Assembly: GCA_023387135.1 (NCBI GenBank)
Contig: JAEWIK010000238.1
Coordinates: forward strand, 1-14,288
Direction of reading: 5' to 3'
Source of the DNA: Actinomycetes bacterium
Lineage (GTDB): Bacteria > Actinomycetota > Actinomycetes > Propionibacteriales > Propionibacteriaceae
Length of the DNA: 14,288 bases
A program made the translations under genes and the position numbers. Every line of letters starts with the position of its first letter. Positions within the stretch are counted from its first letter, which is position 1. The notes beneath the pieces were generated by a model, which was not told where the DNA came from, did not search any database, and saw only the letters and a list, made by a program, of their open reading frames with translations. Of the stretch, positions 7,796 through 14,288 are shown piece after piece.

Positions 7796-8953
7796 GTGGC
7801 CGACGTGAGCCGCCGCACGCTGATGACAGGGGCGCTGGGCCTGGCAGGGGCAGCGGTCCTCGGCCCGGGTCTCGCGGCCTGCACGGGCGCCCCGACCCCG
7901 CAGGTGTCCCCGACGACCACGCCGCCGCCGGCGACGCCTGCCGCCACACCGACCCAGACGCCGACCCCCACCGCGACGCCGAAGCCCGTCGACTCCCGTC
8001 CGCGCTGGCCGCTGACCGGCAAGCTGCTGAAGGACCCGGCCGACGCCAAGCGCGCGGTGGTCGCTGTGAAGGTGCCCGACAACCGCGGTGAGCACCCGCA
8101 GCAGGGCCTCAACGACGCCGACATCGTCTTCGTCGAGCTGGACGGCTACCCGGCGGTGCTCGGCCAGAGCGGCACGCGGCTCGTCCCGGTCTTCCACTCG
8201 TCCTACGCCGACAACGTCGCGCCGGTGCGCTCGATCCGTCCTGTCGACATCCCGCTGCTGTCCCCGGTGAACGCGATCATCGGCAACACCGGCGGCGCGG
8301 GCTGGACGCTGAGGTACTTCAAGGAGCACGCCAAAGGCCTCGACTTCAAGAAGACCTACATGGCGACGAGGGGCACGGGTTCGTACTCGATCGACGGCCC
8401 CCGCGTCCGCACCATCGGCGGCGTGAAGTTCTACGACAGGGCTGTCGTCTGCCACCCGGACAAGCTGCGCAGGCAGAGCAAGATCAAGACCACCCCGCAG
8501 GTGCTCTACTTCCCCTTCGCCACCGGCGACGAGAAGCCGAGCACGCAGGTGCAGGGCAAGCCCGCCACGACTGTCACTGTCCCCTGGAAGAAGGGCGACA
8601 GCTACGACATGACCTACTCGTGGAGCGAGAAGCAGGGACGCTGGCTGCGCAGCATGCCGTGGGGCAAGCACGTCCTGAAGAACGGCGACAGGGTCACGAC
8701 CGACAACGTGCTGGTCATCCTCGCCAACCAGCGCTTCGCCCACCACGAGCCGTTCCACGACGTGACGGGCAAGAAGGGCGAGTTCTGGTACTTCCAGGGC
8801 GGCAGGTACGTGAAGGGCACGTGGGCGAAGGCCAAGGACGTCGACTCGCTGTTCGCCTTCACGCTCGCCGATGGCAGCCCGCTGAAGATGGCCCCGGGCA
8901 GGACGTTCGTCGAATTGCCCAACCTCAAGGCGAGAATCGGCGTCAAGGCCTGA
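7796..8953 (+). CDS. DUF3048 (YerB-like) lipoprotein with Tat-type signal
   Basis: A 385-residue exported protein. The N-terminus has a twin-arginine stretch (SRRTLM, Arg6-Arg7), a hydrophobic segment and a lipobox LAAC ending at Cys29, so it is probably lipidated and held on the outer face of the membrane. A Thr/Pro-rich linker (about residues 32-64) leads to a DUF3048 N-terminal domain (including PDNRGEHPQQGLNDADIVFVE and APVRSIRP) and a C-terminal domain ending near DGSPLKMAPGRTFVELP. The family includes Bacillus YerB; its biochemical role is unknown. The GTG start has AGGAGG five bases upstream. A hairpin follows the stop codon, so it may be monocistronic. Confidence 0.88.
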   Translation: MADVSRRTLMTGALGLAGAAVLGPGLAACTGAPTPQVSPTTTPPPATPAATPTQTPTPTATPKPVDSRPRWPLTGKLLKDPADAKRAVVAVKVPDNRGEHPQQGLNDADIVFVELDGYPAVLGQSGTRLVPVFHSSYADNVAPVRSIRPVDIPLLSPVNAIIGNTGGAGWTLRYFKEHAKGLDFKKTYMATRGTGSYSIDGPRVRTIGGVKFYDRAVVCHPDKLRRQSKIKTTPQVLYFPFATGDEKPSTQVQGKPATTVTVPWKKGDSYDMTYSWSEKQGRWLRSMPWGKHVLKNGDRVTTDNVLVILANQRFAHHEPFHDVTGKKGEFWYFQGGRYVKGTWAKAKDVDSLFAFTLADGSPLKMAPGRTFVELPNLKARIGVKA

Positions 8954-8956
8954 CCC

Positions 8957-8983
8957 GGGCGGTCCACTGTGGGAGTGGAGCCC
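8957..8983 (+). terminator. Hairpin after the DUF3048 gene
   Basis: GGGC (8957-8960) and TCCACT (8963-8968) pair with AGTGGA (8974-8979) and GCCC (8980-8983). There is a two-base bulge at 8961-8962 and a five-base loop. It starts three bases after the stop codon. No T-run follows, but the position fits a terminator. Confidence 0.55.
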
Positions 8984-9042
8984 GAAATAGTGCCATGCTG
9001 AGTGACAGAAACGAGTCGTCTACAGGCCCCGGAGACAGTGAG

Positions 9043-10185
9043 ATGAGTGAACTGGCTGTGCCCGCGTCGCGTAAGCGCATCCTCTTCCTGTTCTCCGACA
9101 CCGGTGGCGGCCACAGGTCGGCCACCGAGGCGATGATCGAGGCGCTGAACCTCGAGTTCCCGGGCAAGGTCGACGCCCGCATGGTCGACTTCTTCCGCGA
9201 GTACTACCCGGCGCCGCTGAACCGCGCTCCCGAGCTGTATCCGCCGATCTCGAAGCTGCCGCAGGCGTGGGGGCTGGGGTTCAGGTCGTCCAACAGCCGC
9301 AACCGGGCCGACATGATCAACGCGCTCAGCTACCCCTACCTGCGCAAGGCGGTGCGTCGGCTGACCCGCGAGAACCCCGCCGACCTCATCGTCTCGGTGC
9401 ACCCGCTGGTGAACACGACGCTGGCGAGGGCGATGCGGCACGCCCCCCGTCCGTTCATCACCGTCGTGACGGACATGGTGTCGACTCACGCGTTCTGGTT
9501 CGACAGGCGCTCCGACCTGGTGGTGGTGCCCACCCAGATCGCCAAGGAGCGCGGCATCAGGTTCGGCATCCCCGAGGGCAACCTGCGGGTGATAGGCCTG
9601 CCGATCGCCGAGCGGTTCAGGACGGCGCCGACCGACCCCATGGCGTTCCGGCGCGAGCAGGGCTGGCGGGAGGACCTGCCGGTCATCCTGCTGGTCGGCG
9701 GCGGGGACGGCATGGGCCCGGTCAAGCGGATAGCGAAGGCGATCAACGCGGCAGAGCTTCCGGCGACGCTGGTGGTGATCTGCGGACGCAACGAGTCGCT
9801 GAAGGAGGATCTCGAAGAGGTGCAGTGGCGGATGCCCGCGCACATCTACGGGTTCACCAAGCGCATGCCCGACTTCATGTGGGCCTCGAACATCATGGTC
9901 ACGAAGGCGGGCCCCGGCAGCATCAGCGAGGCGTTCATCTGCGGCCTGCCGATCGTGCTCTACTCCCGCCTCGGCGGCCAGGAGGAGGGCAACGTCGACT
10001 ACGTGGTGGACGCCGGCGCCGGAGTCTGGGCCCCCCGCCCCCGCGAGGCCGTCGACACCCTCAGGCAGTGGGTGACCGACCCCGCCGCCCGCGAGAAGGT
10101 GGCCTCCGCCAGCCGTTCCCTGGCCCGCCCCCAGGCCTCCCGCGAGCTAGCCCGCCTCATAGCCGACCAGGCAGGAGTCCGCTAG
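9043..10185 (+). CDS. MGDG-synthase/MurG-like glycosyltransferase
   Basis: A 380-residue two-domain GT-B glycosyltransferase. The N-terminal SDTGGGHRSATEAM (from residue 18) is the signature of the MGDG-synthase/diacylglycerol glucosyltransferase domain, and KAGPGSISEAFICGLP (from residue 288) is the GT28-type nucleotide-sugar site. Relatives transfer galactose or glucose from a UDP-sugar to diacylglycerol at the inner membrane face, giving glycolipids or lipid anchors. The acceptor here is not shown by the sequence. The ATG at 9043 is preferred because GGAG lies eight bases upstream. An in-frame ATG at 8995 would add 16 residues of unlike composition with no ribosome site. Its TAG stop lies in CTAG and overlaps the stop of the convergent small gene. 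Confidence 0.87.
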   Translation: MSELAVPASRKRILFLFSDTGGGHRSATEAMIEALNLEFPGKVDARMVDFFREYYPAPLNRAPELYPPISKLPQAWGLGFRSSNSRNRADMINALSYPYLRKAVRRLTRENPADLIVSVHPLVNTTLARAMRHAPRPFITVVTDMVSTHAFWFDRRSDLVVVPTQIAKERGIRFGIPEGNLRVIGLPIAERFRTAPTDPMAFRREQGWREDLPVILLVGGGDGMGPVKRIAKAINAAELPATLVVICGRNESLKEDLEEVQWRMPAHIYGFTKRMPDFMWASNIMVTKAGPGSISEAFICGLPIVLYSRLGGQEEGNVDYVVDAGAGVWAPRPREAVDTLRQWVTDPAAREKVASASRSLARPQASRELARLIADQAGVR

Positions 10186-10367
10186 GTCCCCTCGCCGTTC
10201 CGGTGCATGAAGGCGAACGGATCGGGACGGCCACCGCGACGCAGGGCCTCCTCCAACGCGCGGCGCCGGCCGTCGTCGCACGCTCGGATCACTCGCTGGG
10301 CGAGTTCTTCCTCCCACGCGCTGGGCTTGCGGGGTGGCTCCTCAAACCATTCGAACGGAGACGTCAT
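10182..10367 (-). CDS. Small hypothetical protein (61 aa) coupled to the Ntn-like gene
   Basis: I do not recognise this 61-residue protein. It is soluble, highly charged and mostly helix-prone in the middle (WEEELAQRVIRACDDGRRRALEEALRR), with a proline-rich N-terminus containing EEPPRKPS. No membrane segment, metal site or known domain is seen. Translation is credible: the ATG has GGGAGG six bases upstream, and it starts inside the 3' end of the Ntn-like gene (26-base overlap), which suggests coupling. The stop shares CTAG with the convergent glycosyltransferase gene. It could be a partner or regulator of the Ntn-like protein, but that is inferred only from position. Confidence 0.6.
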   Translation of the reverse strand: MTSPFEWFEEPPRKPSAWEEELAQRVIRACDDGRRRALEEALRRGGRPDPFAFMHRNGEGT

Positions 10368-11534
10368 CCTTGTCCTCCCGCGATCTCCTTCTGTCAGATG
10401 CTAGCTCTGCCAGCGCGTCCCTCAGCGCCCATCCGGGGTTCCTGTCGCGATCGAAGTAGTGCTTGCGCTTCACCCAGACGAACCCGTCCCCCTTCGAGAT
10501 GACGGCGACATCGGTGGCACCGCCAACGGTCTCCTGCCTGTCCAGACTCACCCGGTTTCGTAGTGACGTCATCTCGACGAGGTTCTCCGCAAGGTCCGCC
10601 ATCTCCCCTTTCGACAGGAAGGCGGCGCTGGTCTCGATGGAGGTGCTGCGAGGGTCGTGGAAGTTCACCTGCATGAACTCTCGGAAGGTGGCGAAGGAGT
10701 TGTCCATGTACGCCCCGACCGCGGCTGTGAACCTCCTGGCGTCCGCGACCCCACCTGGGCAACCTCAGGCTGCAGGACGATGAGCCTGTCCTCGAACATG
10801 CCTGCGATGCAGACGCTCCGCAGCGAAGGGAACATCTCATCGTCGCCAAAGCCCGCGACCACGAGACCCGTCCACGGGTTGGGAAAGGAAGGAAGCCGGA
10901 GCAGGGCGGCGAGGGTCAGTTCGGCCATCCCGGACCGTAGCCGCTGGGACAGCTTGCATCCGTGCCAGACGTCAGGGGTCTCTGGCAGGAGCGTCGCGAC
11001 ATACCGCTTGGTCAGTGTCGCCTCGTCCAGGCCGCTCGCCCACGTCGACAGCGGCTCGGTACGGGCGTTGGTGATCGCCTTGGCGATGTGACTCCCCAAC
11101 TCCGCCCTGCGCTCGGACGCCCTCGGACTCTCGGCGACAGCCGCTTCCACCGAACGAAGGAAGTTCTGGATCATCCCGCGCACGTGAATCCTGACGGTCT
11201 TCAGACGCTCATCCTCGGTCAGGGTGCCTCGGACAATGTCCGCGACGAACTCCTGCAGGTCATCCGCGTATTCCTGAAGCGTGCCCCGTCGGCGGGCGTA
11301 CTGGGACGTGCGAAAGGCCTTGATCAGGCTCTCCCAGGGGAGCGGGCCGATGTCAGCAGCGTTGTAGACCATCACACCGACGGCTGCTCCCTTGACGAGT
11401 TCGAAGAGCTTGTTCGCGTTCGCATAGATCTTGGCGATCTGGGTTCCGCCGCCGTCGTCCACGGCGACAGTGACCGCGCTGTCGGTGGCGAGTGCGACTG
11501 CACTCCGGTTCAGAATCGCTATCTCGGTGGTCAT
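10342..11534 (-). pseudogene. Ntn-hydrolase (proteasome/HslV-like) family protein, frame broken at a C4 tract
   Basis: The N-terminus MTTEIAILNRSAVALATDSAVTV resembles proteasome-type Ntn hydrolases. After Met removal a Thr is first, Asp falls at position 17 exactly as in HslV, and a Lys in ANKLF is followed by GVMVYNAAD, like the Lys33 and loop region of HslV. A helical middle region and a conserved-looking C-terminal part (ETVGGATDVAVISKGDGFVWVKRKHYF) follow; I recall this layout from a widespread family of about 400-residue uncharacterised proteins. The first frame runs from 11534 to a stop at 10665 (289 aa), with sense up to about residue 261. The rest of the family sequence continues in the -1 frame down to 10342. 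The junction is the plus-strand CCCC at 10749-10752; adding one base restores a 397-residue protein. ATG at 11534 has AAGG six bases upstream. Sequencing error, mutation or frameshifting are all possible. Confidence 0.65.
10749..10752 (-). other. Frameshift site in a G4 run (minus strand)
   Basis: On the minus strand the codons read GTG GGG TCG. A move of one base back, with the glycine tRNA re-pairing on GGG, gives GTG GGG GTC GCG GAC, which rejoins the downstream frame (V-A-D-A-R-R-F leading to MDNSF at 10707). The same result would follow if one G had been lost from an original five-G run. Confidence 0.7.
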
Positions 11535-11688
11535 CCGACGCCTTGCCTTACCCAGCTGCACGATGTGGCCAGCACCGTACCTGACGCTGAATGCTCCCCG
11601 GCAGGGGTGGGGCCGAGCCTGTGGACGATGGACGCCGAGCGCAACGGTCAGCAAGGTCGTCACCAGAGCCAGGAAGATGGCCGCCCCC

Positions 11689-11775
11689 GGTCGTTGGCTG
11701 AGGTCCGAGCGCAGCGAGGAGTCACGAAGCCCTCGACCGGTGGAGCGCCGCCACAAGGTCGTTGGCTGAGGTCCG
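11689..11775. repeat. Intergenic direct repeat, likely dispersed REP-like element
   Basis: The 19-mer GGTCGTTGGCTGAGGTCCG occurs at 11689-11707 and again at 11757-11775. The first copy begins a unit of about 50 bp bounded by GGTCG (11689-11693) and CGACC (11734-11738), containing GAGCGCAGCGAGGAG. It resembles, from memory, the short GC-rich dispersed repeats with GAGCGCAGCGAG cores found between genes in many high-GC actinobacteria. It sits in the 267-bp gap (11535-11801) between darG and the Ntn-like gene, where no other gene is seen. Confidence 0.6.
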
Positions 11776-11801
11776 CCCTCGGATGTTCCCCGGCGGCTGG
11801 A

Positions 11802-12866
11802 TCAGACCGCCACGCCTGAGCTTTCCAGATGACACAGCGCCTCGGTGACGTGCTGGTCAGTGAAGATCTGGCTCTTCCGCTTGGTCCACGCCCGCACCCC
11901 GCGAGCCACCTCGGCAGGATCCTGCGTCCGCTGCGTTTGAGCGACGTACCAGGTGCTCGCCAGCAACTCCACCCCGTAGGGATCCTCGTACCCATCCGTC
12001 ACGACCAGGACGCGGTCAGCAAGCTCTCGCATGGTGAGGCCAGGCTCGCTCTGCAAGTAGCGATCCAGCTCCCTGTCACCTTCTTCGGTCACCCGGATGG
12101 GGTCGAACGACAGCGTATTGGCCGTGCCATCACCGAACCCTTCGGTGTACCGACCCTCCATCTCCTGGAGGACAATGCGAACCTTGTCGCTGTAGGGGCC
12201 ATACCGCCCAGGCTGGAAGTCAAGACGCAGGCGCGGATCGATGACGTCCGCGAAGTACATCAACTTCTGCACTTCCAGATGGGACACCCCCGAGGTGTCC
12301 ATCCACGGCTCGATCAGCTCACGCTTACGTCCGTACAGTTTCATGAGGGCGAGCACGAGGGCCCGGGTGCGGCTCATCTGGATCCTCTGGCGACCCTCGA
12401 TGCGCCGATGCGCGTGGCTGGGTGGGTACACGGCGACAGTGACCGGGAGCCCACCAAGAGCATCCCGGATCAGGGGCTCGACGTCGCTCCAGTCCAGCCC
12501 ACCGTTCCCTGCCCCCAGGGGTGGAAGCGCGACCTTCTGGAGACCGAGCTCGTTGATCACGCGACGAAGGTCCGACAGCCCTGCCTGAATCCACGGCAGC
12601 GTCGACTTGCCCTTCCAGTGCTTCTTGGTGGGGAAGTTGATGATGTAGCGAGGCCCCTCGAGCAGGCCTGTCTCCCACACGAGCATCCGACCGATCCTTA
12701 CATCGCCTCGATCGCAGGCACGCTTGTACTCACGGAACATCTCGGGGTAGTGGCGCTTGAACTGGAGCGCGATTCCCTTCCCCATCACTCCGACGCAGTT
12801 CACGGTGTTGACCAGTGCGTCAGCATCTGCGCTCAGCACGTCGCCCTGCGATTCGACAACCGGCAT
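11802..12866 (-). CDS. darG: DarG macrodomain antitoxin (DNA ADP-ribosyl glycohydrolase)
   Basis: A 354-residue antitoxin of the DarTG system. Residues 1-150 form a macrodomain: GDVLSADADALVNTVNCVGVMGKG (from residue 8), NFPTKKHWKGKS (77-88, containing the conserved lysines) and LPPLGAGNGGLDW (114-126). This domain removes ADP-ribose from DNA bases modified by DarT. The C-terminal part (about 165-354, with LEVQKLMYF at 197-205, GPYSDK and DPYGVELLAS) matches the DarG C-terminal domain, which binds and blocks DarT directly, so both neutralising activities seem present. I chose the ATG at 12866 because AGAGGAG lies seven bases upstream and the macrodomain starts there; longer in-frame starts run into darT. 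The gap to the darT stop is 16 bases, so the pair is an operon with toxin first. Base composition is lower in GC than the core genes. Confidence 0.93.
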   Translation of the reverse strand: MPVVESQGDVLSADADALVNTVNCVGVMGKGIALQFKRHYPEMFREYKRACDRGDVRIGRMLVWETGLLEGPRYIINFPTKKHWKGKSTLPWIQAGLSDLRRVINELGLQKVALPPLGAGNGGLDWSDVEPLIRDALGGLPVTVAVYPPSHAHRRIEGRQRIQMSRTRALVLALMKLYGRKRELIEPWMDTSGVSHLEVQKLMYFADVIDPRLRLDFQPGRYGPYSDKVRIVLQEMEGRYTEGFGDGTANTLSFDPIRVTEEGDRELDRYLQSEPGLTMRELADRVLVVTDGYEDPYGVELLASTWYVAQTQRTQDPAEVARGVRAWTKRKSQIFTDQHVTEALCHLESSGVAV

Positions 12867-12882
12867 ATCACCACTCCTCTCG

Positions 12883-13584
12883 TCAGTAGTACATGTCCGG
12901 TCGTACCATGACGCTCCGTTGCAACCCGACGCTAGCCAGTCGCGCAGACACTTCGTGCGACGTGGGCCCGTTCTGTGTGACAACCAGTCCCAGCAGATCC
13001 AACGGTAGTCGATCGCGCACGAGGAGTTCGGCGGCTCGGCGGGAGGGGCGATCGGGTTCCTCCGGGGTCCGCTTCCAGATTCGCGCCGTCAGCACCTCGA
13101 AGTCGACGAAGTCGCCGAGTCCTTCGAGGTCTTGGGTGTACTCGGCCCAGGAAGTGGCCGCGTTCGCGTTCGTGGCACACCAGGTGCAACCGGCGTCGAC
13201 GATGTCGCCGACACGGAAGCCCAGGAACACCAGAGGTCCGGCACCTCCTTGATAGTCCGCGTGCCCGCGGCAAACCTTGAAGAGCATGGGTGACTTGGCT
13301 GCGAAGTAGAGCGGGATGTGGTCGGCGACGACGCTCGGGGGGTAAGCGCGGGCGGGCAGCCGGACCGGCTCGGACTTCCGCGATTGCTTGATCGACAACT
13401 GCCCAACGTTGGTCAAGGGGCGCGCGATCGCTGACGGGAGCAGCGCATCTTCCTCGAGAATCAGGTCGAGGTTGGAGATGTGCGTGAAGTGCCAAGCCAA
13501 CCAGTCTTCAGGGTGGTCTGCCGACACTCGTCCGATGCCCACCAGACCGCCGTCGGGATACCACCGGAGCATCTCCTCAGGCAT
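12883..13584 (-). CDS. darT: DarT DNA ADP-ribosyltransferase toxin (DUF4433)
   Basis: A 233-residue toxin of the DarT family, which attaches ADP-ribose from NAD+ to bases in single-stranded DNA and blocks replication; DarTG systems also act in phage defence. Family landmarks are WHFTHISNLDLIL (His32-Leu43, NAD pocket), IPLYFAAKSPMLF (90-102), TNANAATSW (138-146) and RRAAELLV (182-189), with Glu186 as the likely catalytic glutamate. Characterised DarT proteins usually have Arg just before Ser-Pro-Met; here it is Lys97. The first ~28 residues precede the usual start of the fold and look like an extension. The ATG at 13584 follows a purine-rich AGGGGAGG. The gene precedes darG by 16 bases. A TAGGCT 66 bases upstream and a palindrome in the leader may control the operon. 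Confidence 0.9.
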   Translation of the reverse strand: MPEEMLRWYPDGGLVGIGRVSADHPEDWLAWHFTHISNLDLILEEDALLPSAIARPLTNVGQLSIKQSRKSEPVRLPARAYPPSVVADHIPLYFAAKSPMLFKVCRGHADYQGGAGPLVFLGFRVGDIVDAGCTWCATNANAATSWAEYTQDLEGLGDFVDFEVLTARIWKRTPEEPDRPSRRAAELLVRDRLPLDLLGLVVTQNGPTSHEVSARLASVGLQRSVMVRPDMYY

Positions 13585-13936
13585 GACCCTCCCCTCTGGC
13601 GGGTCGGCAGCATCGAGCGACCCTCCAATTGCCTGCTCAGGCTCTCCCCCAGCCTACAAGTGGCCGACCCCTCACGGTTGGCCAGTTCGCCTCGGCACTC
13701 TGGGATTGCCGCGTGGGTTGGACGACGGACGGGGCCTACCGAATGCGCAATGTGTGACCGCTCACTACGTAGGCGGGGGAGATTTGTTGTGACGACACGC
13801 AGTGGTCGGGCCGGCGATGACGTAAAGGCTCCGGGTCAGGGCTGATCGGCGGGAATCGGCACCCATCATCAAGGGTGGGTGGTCGGCCAACGGGGGTCAG
13901 GACCGCCCATGACATTGAGAGTCTGTGGGGAGTGTC
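13585..13936. other. Non-coding gap between darT and a divergent secreted-protein gene
   Basis: This stretch of about 350 bp has no credible gene on either strand. It holds the probable darT promoter near 13631-13656, a small hairpin at 13860-13877 (CACCC/GGGTG around an 8-base loop) and the ribosome site GGGGAG at 13927-13932 for the gene starting at 13937. I see no tRNA, repeat array or attachment site. Confidence 0.5.
13631..13656 (-). promoter_or_regulatory. Probable darTG promoter and leader palindrome
   Basis: On the minus strand TAGGCT (13656-13651) is a good -10 match, giving a start near 13644. Just beyond it lies GCCTGCTCAGGC (13631-13642), an inverted repeat of two 5-bp arms around CT. 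A palindrome over the start region is a typical place for an autoregulatory operator, but no binding protein can be named. Confidence 0.35.
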
Positions 13937-14288
13937 ATGATTCGGGTCGGTCGCGTGGTCGCAGGTTTTACCGGTCTAGCTTTGTTCATCTCGGGGGTCG
14001 CGGCGAACCCCGCCTGGGGGTTGCCGACCCCCGAACCAGAGGATCAGTCGGTGGTCGCGGCCGCCGACCCGGCTCCGCCCGCCGAGCCGCCGGAGGCCGA
14101 CGAGCAGTCCGCCCCGCCTTCCGCCGAGCCGGACGACGACGCCGCCAGCCCCGAGCCGGCCGACCCCGAGCCCTCGGAGCCGAGCGACGAGGAGCCTTCC
14201 GACGAGCCGCCCACCCCCGAGGCGTCCGACACCCCCTCCGAGCCCGCCGACGACGGAGAGCTTCCCTTGTCCCCGAAGTCCCCGGCCC
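13937..14288 (+). CDS. Secreted Pro/Glu/Asp-rich protein, N-terminal part
   Basis: The ATG at 13937 has GGGGAG four bases upstream and opens a frame that runs off the window (117 codons seen). The first ~28 residues form a signal peptide: two arginines early (MIRVGRV), a hydrophobic core (VVAGFTGLALFISGVAA) and a likely cleavage near NPAWG. The rest is low complexity, rich in Pro, Glu, Asp, Ser and Ala (runs such as DPEPSEPSDEEPSDEPP), as in the stalk or linker of a surface-exposed or secreted protein. No folded domain is reached before the end, so the function is unknown; the functional domain is probably downstream. Strong use of GC-ending codons matches the core genome. Confidence 0.75.
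   Translation, partial: MIRVGRVVAGFTGLALFISGVAANPAWGLPTPEPEDQSVVAAADPAPPAEPPEADEQSAPPSAEPDDDAASPEPADPEPSEPSDEEPSDEPPTPEASDTPSEPADDGELPLSPKSPA

Noticed and set aside
6331..8091. Very long plus-strand frame crossing fprA, the Dabb gene and the start of the DUF3048 gene
   Set aside because: Arg/Gly/Pro-rich out-of-frame translation produced by GC bias; it crosses three supported genes.
7373..8758. Long minus-strand frame opposite the Dabb and DUF3048 genes
   Set aside because: No recognisable domain and composition typical of antisense; the plus-strand genes have ribosome sites and domains.
11535..11756. N-terminal extension of the Ntn-like frame through the repeat region
   Set aside because: The extra 74 residues translate intergenic repeat DNA; the family start MTTEIAIL at 11534 has its own ribosome site and puts Thr at the N-terminus.
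12867..12983. Longer DarG start upstream of 12866
   Set aside because: The extension overlaps the end of darT and does not resemble a macrodomain start; 12866 has a good ribosome site.
13860..13877. Hairpin CACCC/GGGTG as a terminator or riboswitch
   Set aside because: Only a 5-bp stem with an 8-base loop and no T-run; too weak to name a regulatory class.
13585..13936. Possible tRNA or attachment site at the edge of the accessory block
   Set aside because: No cloverleaf arms, no CCA-type 3' end and no matching direct repeat at the 10182 side were found by eye.
1..14288. CRISPR array or insertion sequence
   Set aside because: No regularly spaced repeats and no transposase or integrase gene are seen; the only clear repeats are the 19-mer pair and the fic half-sites.

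Overview
The window is high-GC DNA from an actinobacterium. Codons are strongly GC-ending, several genes start with GTG, two genes look leaderless, and there is a mycothiol-type gene pair (mshA-mshB). A genus cannot be fixed from the sequence alone. A sampled 60-base line in the core (6061-6120) has 44 G+C, while one in the right-hand accessory part (12061-12120) has 36. This fits a core backbone carrying a lower-GC insert.

Left part (1-3856), all on the minus strand: a Bcr/CflA-type MFS exporter, a Fic-family AMP-transferase with a C-terminal winged helix, and an aldose 1-epimerase (galM). A strong hairpin sits at the left edge. Repeated ATCAAA/TTTGAT half-sites lie just upstream of fic and may be its operator.

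Middle (3958-10185), all on the plus strand: mshA (glycosyltransferase), mshB (deacetylase) and an FprA-like ferredoxin/NADP reductase are joined by two ATGA stop/start overlaps and form one translationally coupled unit. They are followed by a small Dabb-domain protein, a DUF3048 lipoprotein with a twin-arginine signal, and an MGDG-synthase/MurG-like glycosyltransferase. Hairpins follow fprA, the Dabb gene and the DUF3048 gene, so these are probably separate transcription units. The divergent MFS and mshA genes share a 101-bp gap containing a symmetric -10-like element, GTAGGCTAC.

Right part (10182-13584), all on the minus strand, is an accessory block. It holds a DarT-DarG toxin-antitoxin pair (DNA ADP-ribosyltransferase and macrodomain antitoxin), a dispersed-repeat-like intergenic element, a gene whose N-terminus has a proteasome/HslV-like Ntn-hydrolase signature but whose reading frame breaks at a four-base homopolymer, and a coupled 61-residue unknown protein. 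The block meets the core at a shared CTAG, where two convergent genes overlap their stop codons. The Ntn-like gene and its small partner, beside DarTG, are the best candidate for a little-described system.

The right edge holds a non-coding stretch of about 350 bp and then the start of a secreted, Pro/Glu/Asp/Ser-rich protein that runs off the window.
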